A stretch of 7,576 nucleotides of DNA, taken from the NCBI GenBank assembly GCA_023387295.1, contig JAEWIG010000015.1, positions 1-7,576 on the forward strand. Reading direction: 5' to 3'. Under the pieces are notes generated by a model, which was not told the origin of the DNA, ran no database searches, and saw only the letters and a program-made list of their open reading frames with translations. Shown in pieces: positions 1 to 4,880 of this stretch (positions within the stretch are counted from its first letter, which is position 1; every line of letters begins with the position of its first letter). The translations under genes and the position numbers were made by a program. Source of the stretch: Bacillota bacterium (lineage in GTDB: Bacteria > Bacillota > Bacilli > Bacillales > Cytobacillaceae).

Positions 1-597
1 AAATGCAAGAGATTCTGCTTCCTCGATTAGCCTTGCGGTTTCGGTAATCTCTAAGCCGTCCCATTTACTCTCATTTGTTCTTAAATAAGCGACAATTTCC
101 TGAAAAATCATCTTATAATTTTCTTCAATCTGCTTTCGATACCCATCTAATTTCTGGTCGAGGCTTGGCATAAATAGATTGGCAATAAGGGCTACTCCAA
201 TCCCAATCGTAATAATGCCCAACTCATTAATAACTAAATCCAAAGTCATTTGTCCAGCGGAATAAATGTGTAAAATAATGACACTGCTAGTCACAATGCC
301 ATCACTTACGTTAAACATAACAGCTGTCGGAATAAACAATAAAAGGAGTAATCCTATCATAAGGGGATGGTAGGAGATCCCTTCGAAAATAACTAGACAA
401 AATATCATCGCAAGTATACATGCAAAAAATCGATGCCATGAAGTTTGAAAAGATTTCTTTTTCGTGACTTGAATACAGAGAATCGTTAAAATACCTGCAG
501 AGGCAAAATTTTCTAGACCCGCAATCTGTGCCAAAATAATGGCTGCTGAAGTACCAATAGCTGTTTTAATTGTCCGATAACCAATCCTAAATTTCAT
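1..597 (-). CDS. yqjA: Aromatic acid exporter family (YqjA-like) membrane protein, N-terminal part; 3' end outside window
   Basis: The frame is open from an ATG at 597 to the window edge: 199 codons and no stop, so the C-terminus is missing. The start is supported by TAGGAG seven bases upstream. About the first 145 residues are strongly hydrophobic and give roughly six membrane segments (near 9-27, 29-44, 57-72, 77-95, 100-116 and 122-143). A charged, probably cytoplasmic stretch then begins (SLDQKLDGYRKQIEENYK onward). This layout fits the bacterial aromatic acid exporter family 1 (FUSC-like), where an N-terminal membrane domain is followed by a soluble helical domain and full proteins are about 320 residues. 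The position just downstream of the art genes matches my recollection of yqjA in Bacillus. Substrate and physiological role are unknown. A terminator separates it from artM, so it probably has its own promoter or relies on readthrough; I could not identify a convincing promoter in the 83-base gap. Family assignment is fairly sure; exporter activity is by family name only. Confidence 0.82.
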   Translation of the reverse strand, partial: MKFRIGYRTIKTAIGTSAAIILAQIAGLENFASAGILTILCIQVTKKKSFQTSWHRFFACILAMIFCLVIFEGISYHPLMIGLLLLLFIPTAVMFNVSDGIVTSSVIILHIYSAGQMTLDLVINELGIITIGIGVALIANLFMPSLDQKLDGYRKQIEENYKMIFQEIVAYLRTNESKWDGLEITETARLIEEAESLAF

Positions 598-628
598 AAA
601 AATACTCCTATATGACTATTGTGTAATG

Positions 629-666
629 AAAAAAGAGAAGATGATCATAATCGATCATTTTCTCTT
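629..666 (-). terminator. Intrinsic terminator of the artPQM operon
   Basis: An inverted repeat at 633-666 lies 15 bases downstream of the artM stop. On the minus strand it has arms AAGAGAAAATGATC and GATCATCTTCTCTT, giving a 14-position stem with one A/C mismatch and a 6-base loop. Four further T residues follow (632-629), extending the TT that closes the stem. The placement and the T run support rho-independent termination of the art transcript. The stem is AT-rich, so efficiency may be moderate and some readthrough into the yqjA-like gene is possible. On the plus strand no T run follows the hairpin and no plus-strand gene lies nearby, so a bidirectional role is unlikely. Confidence 0.8.
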
Positions 667-680
667 CTAGAATATACTTA

Positions 681-1403
681 TTAGAGCATTTTTTGCAAGA
701 AGTCCTTTGCTCTTTCGGATTTAGGATTGGTAAAAAATTCACTTGGTGGGGCATCCTCTACAAGAACTCCCCCATCTAAAAATAGAACTCGGTCAGCGAC
801 TTCTCTAGCGAACCCCATTTCATGCGTTACGATAGCCATTGTCATGCCTGAAAATGCAAGAGTCTTCATTACGTCCAACACTTCTTTTACCATTTCAGGA
901 TCAAGTGCAGAGGTTGGTTCATCAAACAACATCACATCAGGCTGCATAGCAAGTGCGCGCGCAATCGCAACCCTTTGTTTTTGTCCACCAGATAATCGGT
1001 TTGGATATTCATTCGATTTTTCTGATAAGCCTACCTTTTCGAGGAGCTCTAGCCCGATTTTTTCTGCTTCCTGCTTCGTAAGCCCCTTCACCTTCATCGG
1101 CGCGTATGTTAAGTTTTGCAGAACCGTTTTATGAGGGAAGAGATGAAAATGCTGAAATACCATCCCAACATTTTGACGAACTCTCATAATATTTGTATTT
1201 TTATTCGTTATGTCCTGTTCATTAATCCAAATATGTCCAGATGTAGGCTCTTCTAGTAAGTTTAAACAGCGAAGAAATGTAGACTTCCCAGAACCCGATG
1301 GACCTATAATCGCTACTACCTCACCGTCTTGAATCGTTGTTGAAATTCCTTTTAATACTTCTAATCTACCAAATTTTTTATGCAAGTTTTCCACTTTAAT
1401 CAC
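681..1403 (-). CDS. artM: Arginine/polar amino acid ABC transporter, ATP-binding protein ArtM
   Basis: This 240-residue cytoplasmic ATPase energises amino acid import with the ArtQ permease and ArtP binding protein. All ABC ATPase motifs are intact: Walker A GPSGSGKST (34-42), Q-loop Gln84 in MVFQHFHLFPH, signature LSGGQ (137-141), Walker B VMLFDEP (157-163) with Asp161 and Glu162, D-loop SALD (165-168) and switch His194. Length and the FQHFHLFPHKTVLQN segment are typical of the polar amino acid uptake (GlnQ/HisP) group. The start is GTG at 1403, overlapping the artQ stop by 8 bases in the string GTGATTAA. A GGAGG about ten bases upstream inside the end of artQ serves it. The overlap suggests translational coupling. 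A terminator follows, so this is the last gene of the operon. Arginine specificity is inferred from gene order and operators, not from the ATPase itself; other basic or polar amino acids are possible. In some Bacillus annotations the gene is called artR or yqiZ. Confidence 0.93.
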   Translation of the reverse strand: MIKVENLHKKFGRLEVLKGISTTIQDGEVVAIIGPSGSGKSTFLRCLNLLEEPTSGHIWINEQDITNKNTNIMRVRQNVGMVFQHFHLFPHKTVLQNLTYAPMKVKGLTKQEAEKIGLELLEKVGLSEKSNEYPNRLSGGQKQRVAIARALAMQPDVMLFDEPTSALDPEMVKEVLDVMKTLAFSGMTMAIVTHEMGFAREVADRVLFLDGGVLVEDAPPSEFFTNPKSERAKDFLQKML

Positions 1404-2055
1404 TTCGTCTCATCCTCCATTCAACTACTTTTCCAAGGAAAGTTAAAGTGATGACCATTATATAGTAGATAAGACCAGCCAATAGTAACGGTTCTAAGAA
1501 AAGGAATTTATCTGCACCAACTTGATAGGCTCTACGCATAATATCCATAACGCCAATGGTTGTTACAATGGCAGATTCTTTCGTTAATGTAATGAATTCA
1601 TTCATTAATGCTGGTAAAATATTTTTCAATGCTTGAGGTAAAATAATATTAAGCATCATTGAGCGATATGGAACACCTAGTGCCAATGCTGCTTCACCTT
1701 GTCCTTTGTCAACAGCTAAAATACCAGCACGGATAATTTCTGAAATATAAGCTGCTGAATTAAGTCCGAACGAGATGATCGCAGCAACATACCCATCAAT
1801 TTGATAGCCAAGCAACTGCGGTGACCCGAAATATATGATCATTAGCTGTAATACTAAAGGTGTTCCACGAAAAATAGATGTATAAATATCTGCAAACCAT
1901 CCGAGTGGCTTGATGGTACTAATTTTGAATAAAGATAAAATAATTCCTAGTACAAACCCTAATATCGCTGCCAAACTGACAATCTTCAGTGTCACTTTTA
2001 TTCCTTCTAATATAAATGGCAGGGAGGGGAGAACGGAAGAAAAGTCTAAATTCAT
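1396..2055 (-). CDS. artQ: Arginine/polar amino acid ABC transporter, permease ArtQ
   Basis: This 219-residue integral membrane permease of the HisM/GlnP type probably forms the transport channel as a homodimer with two ArtM subunits. Visible features are an N-terminal hydrophobic helix (about 17-40), FRGTPLVLQL (62-71), the conserved SAAYISEIIRAGI segment (100-112) and the EAA loop that docks on the ATPase, GEAALALGVPYRS followed by LPQALKNILPAL (120-150). More hydrophobic helices lie near the C-terminus. I chose the ATG at 2055 (protein MNLDFSS...) because Bacillus homologues begin this way as I recall. It has AGAGGA about twelve bases upstream. An in-frame ATG at 2067 has that Shine-Dalgarno directly abutting it, and a TTG at 2091 has no obvious site; both would only add a short tail. 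The gene follows artP after 137 bases containing a stem-loop, and its stop overlaps the artM start by 8 bases. Family is certain; substrate is inferred from the operon. Confidence 0.92.
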   Translation of the reverse strand: MNLDFSSVLPSLPFILEGIKVTLKIVSLAAILGFVLGIILSLFKISTIKPLGWFADIYTSIFRGTPLVLQLMIIYFGSPQLLGYQIDGYVAAIISFGLNSAAYISEIIRAGILAVDKGQGEAALALGVPYRSMMLNIILPQALKNILPALMNEFITLTKESAIVTTIGVMDIMRRAYQVGADKFLFLEPLLLAGLIYYIMVITLTFLGKVVEWRMRRSD

Positions 2056-2107
2056 CCTATAAACCATTCCTCTCAAAAATAAAATGTGCAAGCGTCTCGT
2101 AAGTGAA

Positions 2108-2141
2108 AAACGTTCAGAAGTTTTTTGCCTCCTGAACGTTT
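2108..2141 (-). promoter_or_regulatory. Intercistronic stem-loop between artP and artQ (leaky terminator or mRNA stabiliser)
   Basis: A 13-base-pair inverted repeat with one G:U pair encloses an 8-base loop. On the minus strand the arms are AAACGTTCAGGAG and CTTCTGAACGTTT. It begins about 50 bases after the artP stop and ends about 50 bases before the chosen artQ start. Only two T residues continue beyond the stem before C appears, so it is a weak terminator at best. Stem-loops after the binding protein gene are common in ABC uptake operons. They either stop part of the transcription or protect the upstream mRNA from 3' exonucleases, giving more binding protein than permease and ATPase. That role is an inference here; the hairpin itself is directly visible. 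Confidence 0.72.
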
Positions 2142-2192
2142 CGTAGTTTGATGAACAGAAAAAATCAAAACTAATTGAGGTATACTATATTA

Positions 2193-2990
2193 TCATTCGC
2201 CTTCGAACCATTTTTTAATAATTTGATCTAATTCTCCACTTTCAATCATTTCCTTCAAAACACTATTAAACTCATTAGTAAGATCGCTATTCTTCGGAAA
2301 TGCAATAGCATAGCCACCATCTGCGTCGGCAATTGTGAAGCCTTCTAAATCATCATTTTTTTCTAGAAAGCCTTGAGCTACTGTATCTTCAATAATCGCA
2401 GCATCGAACCGACCTGATTTAATTTCTTGAATTAATTCAGGAATACGGTTGCGGTTTTCAACAGTAAAATCTACTTCTTCTGTTAGTTCATTCGCTTTTT
2501 CCTCTTGAATTGAACCTAATTGAGCGCCAACCTTTTTCCCTGCTAAATCTTCAAGTGCAGAAATCCCACTGTCTTTTTTAGAAACAATCATATGCTTAGA
2601 AGTATAGTAGATTTCACTGAAATCTACGTTTTTTCGACGGTCATCTGTTGCAGACATGGCTGAAGCAACTAAATCAACTTGGCCTGACTGAAGTGCTTGA
2701 ATAAGTCCACCAAAATCCATATCACGAATTTCTAATTCATAACCAAGCTTATCAGCAATTGCCTTAGTGATATCAGCATCTACACCGATAATGTCAGACC
2801 CTTTTGCTGTATCAATAAACTCAAATGGTGGGTAATCAGCAGATGTACCCATTATTAGCTTTTCTTTCGCTTCATTATTTCCTTCTGAACCATTTGATGA
2901 ACCTGTTGATTCTTTTCCACCTGTACCACATGCTGCTAACAAACCAATTAAGAGAATGCTAACAAAAAAATATGACATTATCTTTTTCAT
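2193..2990 (-). CDS. artP: Arginine/polar amino acid ABC transporter, lipoprotein substrate-binding protein ArtP
   Basis: This 265-residue extracellular solute receptor is lipid-anchored to the outer face of the membrane and delivers amino acid to ArtQ-ArtM. The N-terminus has MKK, a hydrophobic core and a lipobox LAAC, giving lipidated Cys21 after signal peptidase II cleavage. A flexible Ser/Gly/Glu/Asn linker follows (22-42). The rest is a family 3 periplasmic-type binding domain: YPPFEF (54-59 region), IGVDADITKAIA (68-79), and SATDDRRKNVDFS (113-125), whose Arg normally pairs with the ligand alpha-carboxylate. The C-terminal end, SGELDQIIKKWF, is typical of the family. ATG at 2990 has AGGGGG nine bases upstream. 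It is the first gene of the art operon, with a promoter and two ARG-box-like operators in the 268-base upstream gap. The family is sure. Arginine as ligand rests on synteny with the Bacillus art genes and on the operators; cystine, glutamine or lysine receptors look similar. Confidence 0.92.
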   Translation of the reverse strand: MKKIMSYFFVSILLIGLLAACGTGGKESTGSSNGSEGNNEAKEKLIMGTSADYPPFEFIDTAKGSDIIGVDADITKAIADKLGYELEIRDMDFGGLIQALQSGQVDLVASAMSATDDRRKNVDFSEIYYTSKHMIVSKKDSGISALEDLAGKKVGAQLGSIQEEKANELTEEVDFTVENRNRIPELIQEIKSGRFDAAIIEDTVAQGFLEKNDDLEGFTIADADGGYAIAFPKNSDLTNEFNSVLKEMIESGELDQIIKKWFEGE

Positions 2991-3014
2991 TTTTATTATC
3001 CCCCTATAATTCTC

Positions 3015-3028
3015 TGAATATTATCTCA
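3015..3028 (-). promoter_or_regulatory. Putative ArgR/AhrC operator (ARG box), start-proximal copy
   Basis: The minus strand reads TGAGATAATATTCA, which matches 12 of 14 positions of the ARG-box pattern TGAATWWWWATTCA (W is A or T). The mismatches are at positions 4 and 5; the right half-site ATTCA is perfect. It lies in the artP leader, 24 bases before the start codon and just upstream of the ribosome binding site. Its centre is 68 bases from the other ARG-box-like site. AT-rich DNA raises the chance of accidental matches, so the paired arrangement is the stronger argument. Confidence 0.5.
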
Positions 3029-3082
3029 ATTATGTTATTATTATTAGCGATTAGCTATTAAATTTCAAGTAATCTCTGAAAA

Positions 3083-3096
3083 TTAATATTTATTCA
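3083..3096 (-). promoter_or_regulatory. Putative ArgR/AhrC operator (ARG box), promoter-proximal copy
   Basis: The minus strand reads TGAATAAATATTAA, which matches 13 of 14 positions of the ARG-box pattern TGAATWWWWATTCA. The left half-site is perfect and the right half has one change. It begins nine bases downstream of the proposed -10 element, so it covers the expected transcription start of artP. That is a classic position for repression by the arginine-responsive regulator ArgR (AhrC in Bacillus). The position next to an arginine-type transporter makes biological sense. Binding is inferred from sequence only. Confidence 0.6.
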
Positions 3097-3105
3097 CTTT
3101 TATGT

Positions 3106-3133
3106 ATTTTAACACAGTTGTATATTTATGCAA
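3106..3133 (-). promoter_or_regulatory. Putative SigA promoter of artPQM
   Basis: On the minus strand, -35 TTGCAT (3133-3128) and -10 TAAAAT (3111-3106) are separated by 16 bases, and a TGT extended -10 immediately precedes the -10. The predicted start falls near 3099, giving a leader of roughly 110 bases. It lies downstream of the brxB terminator and just upstream of the first ARG-box-like site. The DNA is AT-rich, so other weak hexamers exist, but this is the best combination of -35, spacing and extended -10 that I found. Confidence 0.55.
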
Positions 3134-3221
3134 TATTTTTTTGAAATTTCTTTATCAATTAGTATTGTTATATTATTCAGAAAAATAATCTTAAATAAAT
3201 CTCTCTATCTTATTTTCAGCC

Positions 3222-3251
3222 AAAGAAAAAAGTTCCGCATAGCGGAACTTT
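3222..3251 (-). terminator. Intrinsic terminator of brxB
   Basis: A perfect 10-base-pair stem, with minus-strand arms AAAGTTCCGC and GCGGAACTTT, encloses a 3-base loop TAT at 3229-3251. It is followed by the run TTTCTTT down to 3222. It starts 7 bases after the brxB stop codon. The GC-rich core and T tract make this a strong rho-independent terminator. It insulates the art promoter and operators from upstream transcription. Confidence 0.93.
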
Positions 3252-3258
3252 GGAGGTA

Positions 3259-3696
3259 TTATAGGTCTTCACAATATTCGTCAAATGCTGCCTGTAGCTT
3301 TTGCACGACTGCCATCGGATCAAAACCTTCAATATCATGACGTTCAACCATCGTACAAATCTTGCCATCTTTAAGTAAAGCAAAAGATGGAGAGGATGGT
3401 GGAAAGCCTGTGAAGAAGGAGCGTGCTTTTTCTGTTGCTTCTTTATCCTGACCTGCAAATACAGTAACTAAGTGATCTGGACGCTTATCATAATGAACAG
3501 AATGGGCAGCTGCAGGGCGAGCAATACCGCCAGCGCAACCACAAACAGAATTGATCATGACAAGTGTTGTTCCTTTTTGCGTTAGTGCCTGTTCTACCTC
3601 ATCGGCTGTTTTTAATTCAGTGTAACCTGCTGAGACAATTTCTTGACGTGCTTGGTTAACAACATCATTCATAAAGAAATTGAAATCCATATTCAT
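3259..3696 (-). CDS. brxB: Bacilliredoxin BrxB (YqiW; DUF1094/BrxA-BrxB family)
   Basis: This 145-residue cytoplasmic thiol-disulfide protein has a thioredoxin-like fold. The family's known role is to remove bacillithiol from S-bacillithiolated proteins after oxidative or hypochlorite stress, restoring free protein thiols. The active site is the CGC motif in NSVCGCAGGIARPA, with Cys52 as the expected attacking cysteine and Cys54 as its partner. Also visible are the conserved HYDKRPD (69-74 region), VFAGQDKEAT and PPSSPSFALLKDG segments. Cys142 sits near the C-terminus in EYCEDL. The length equals the family norm. ATG at 3696 has GAGGAG seven bases upstream; an ATG two codons later is less well placed. 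The gene forms its own unit with a promoter at 3738-3766 and a terminator at 3222-3251, although readthrough from meaB is possible. The CGC motif and near-complete resemblance to Bacillus YqiW as I recall it make this confident. It implies that the host makes bacillithiol. Confidence 0.95.
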   Translation of the reverse strand: MNMDFNFFMNDVVNQARQEIVSAGYTELKTADEVEQALTQKGTTLVMINSVCGCAGGIARPAAAHSVHYDKRPDHLVTVFAGQDKEATEKARSFFTGFPPSSPSFALLKDGKICTMVERHDIEGFDPMAVVQKLQAAFDEYCEDL

Positions 3697-3737
3697 AAAA
3701 TCTCTCCTCTACTCAGTATAATTAAAATGTCTATACT

Positions 3738-3766
3738 ATAATACCAATTCAAAGCCCTATTTCCAA
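3738..3766 (-). promoter_or_regulatory. Putative SigA promoter of brxB
   Basis: On the minus strand, -35 TTGGAA (3766-3761) and -10 TATTAT (3743-3738) are separated by 17 bases, with a TGG extended -10. The predicted start is near 3731, about 35 bases before the ATG. Spacing is ideal and the hexamers match consensus at 4 of 6 and 5 of 6 positions. No AGCA element of the kind associated with Spx activation is visible at about -44, so Spx control is not supported from this site. Confidence 0.6.
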
Positions 3767-3844
3767 CTAAGATACCTTATTATTTGTGTTAATTATGAAC
3801 GTTTATTTACATTCTAATCAACAAAATTTCGCTTCTAGTAAAAA

Positions 3845-4879
3845 TTATTTATATCTGCTGTAGGCTTCAAAAAGTTCTTCCACTGCAGAAGTCACGGTTC
3901 TTGAGCCTGCTATAACTTCATTTTCCATTTTCGGAAGCAAAGACTTGACTTCTTGATTATAGAAAAAGCGAAATTGCAGTTGGTCAACAATCATTGAATA
4001 AATCCAATCCTTTGCTTGTTCACGCCTTCTTTTCTCAAAAACACCAGAAGCTCTCGTCGTTTCTTCAAACTGACAGATCATTTCCCAAATATCTTGTAAT
4101 CCATTATGATGAAGTGCCGAGCATGTGAAGGCTTTTGATAGCCAACCTTGTGTCGCCGGCTGAAGAAAATGAAGAAGCCGGTCATATTCCGATTTTGTTT
4201 TAAGTGCCAGCTTTTCATTCGGACCGTCTGCCTTATTCACAATAATAGCATCCGCTAACTCCATTATTCCTTTTTTCATTCCTTGTAATTCATCACCAGC
4301 ACCAGTTAATACGAGTAGCATGAAGAAATCAACCATATCTCTTACAATCACTTCGCTCTGTCCAACCCCAACCGTTTCAATAAGAATAATATCAAAACCT
4401 GCTGCCTCACATAAAAGCATTGTTTCTCTCGTCTTTCGGTGAACACCGCCGAGTTTCCCGGCTGTTGGTGAAGGACGTATATAAGCTCGTGGATTTCTTG
4501 ATAAATCCTCCATTCTTGTCTTGTCACCTAGAATAGAGCCCCCACTTAAGCTTGAACTAGGATCTATCGCAAGAACAGCAACCTTCAGTCCTAAGTCACA
4601 TAAATATGTTCCGAATGCTTCAATAAATGTGCTTTTTCCTGCACCTGGTACACCAGTAATCCCTATCCGAATAGCCTTTCCTGAATAAGGGAGAAGCTTT
4701 TGCAATAATTCTTGTGCCTTCCGAAAATGATGTTCAGCATTACTTTCAATTAATGTAATCGAACGAGCAAGCACACTGCGGTCGCAAGCAAAAATGCCAG
4801 CTGCAAGCTCCTCAATATTTAATTCTTGTCCAGCTTTCTTTCTAAAACGACTTTGCTTTATTACATTATCTTTTTCCAT
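3845..4879 (-). CDS. meaB: Methylmalonyl-CoA mutase-associated GTPase MeaB (ArgK/YgfD family)
   Basis: This 344-residue cytoplasmic G3E-family GTPase, a metallochaperone relative, assists B12-dependent mutases. It gates loading of intact adenosylcobalamin and protects or rescues the mutase when cofactor is inactivated. Visible motifs are Walker A GVPGAGKST (76-84), DPSSSLSGGSILGDKTRM (106-123), SPTAGKLGGV (137-146), the G3-type ETVGVGQSE (168-176) and the base-specificity motif NKAD (215-218). The length fits the family. I chose the ATG at 4879, which follows the mutB stop after one base with GGAG four bases upstream inside the end of mutB. An in-frame ATG at 4900 and a TTG at 4906 lack a good ribosome binding site. 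The 1-base gap indicates translational coupling, so the chaperone is made with its client. The older name ArgK (arginine kinase) is misleading; the gene belongs with the mutase, not with the downstream arginine transporter. No clear terminator follows. Confidence 0.94.
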   Translation of the reverse strand: MEKDNVIKQSRFRKKAGQELNIEELAAGIFACDRSVLARSITLIESNAEHHFRKAQELLQKLLPYSGKAIRIGITGVPGAGKSTFIEAFGTYLCDLGLKVAVLAIDPSSSLSGGSILGDKTRMEDLSRNPRAYIRPSPTAGKLGGVHRKTRETMLLCEAAGFDIILIETVGVGQSEVIVRDMVDFFMLLVLTGAGDELQGMKKGIMELADAIIVNKADGPNEKLALKTKSEYDRLLHFLQPATQGWLSKAFTCSALHHNGLQDIWEMICQFEETTRASGVFEKRRREQAKDWIYSMIVDQLQFRFFYNQEVKSLLPKMENEVIAGSRTVTSAVEELFEAYSRYK

Positions 4880-4880
4880 C

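Noticed and set aside
727..1134. Plus-strand open frame of 135 codons opposite artM
   Set aside because: It is antisense to a complete ABC ATPase with all motifs intact. The Ser/Ala/Thr-rich product resembles nothing I recognise, and no ribosome binding site is visible.
2991..3120. T-box, S-box or other riboswitch in the artP leader
   Set aside because: The leader is only about 110 bases and AT-rich, with no conserved T-box or riboswitch core and no terminator/antiterminator pair before the start codon.
3128..3340. Plus-strand open frame of 70 codons across the artP-brxB gap
   Set aside because: It overlaps the brxB terminator and the end of brxB in antisense, has no ribosome binding site, and its sequence is simply translated AT-rich promoter DNA.
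3761..3780. Spx-type AGCA element upstream of the brxB promoter
   Set aside because: I looked about 8 bases upstream of the -35 hexamer and found no AGCA, so there is no sequence support for Spx control here.
3784..3810. Possible CcpA site (cre) on the minus strand around AATAAACGTTCATA
   Set aside because: It matches only about 8 of 11 fixed positions of the cre pattern, with both leading T and G missing. That is too weak to report in AT-rich DNA.
3845..4879. Reading meaB (argK) as an arginine kinase linked to the nearby arginine transporter
   Set aside because: The motifs are those of the G3E GTPase MeaB, and the gene is coupled to mutB. Separate transcription signals and brxB lie between it and the art operon.
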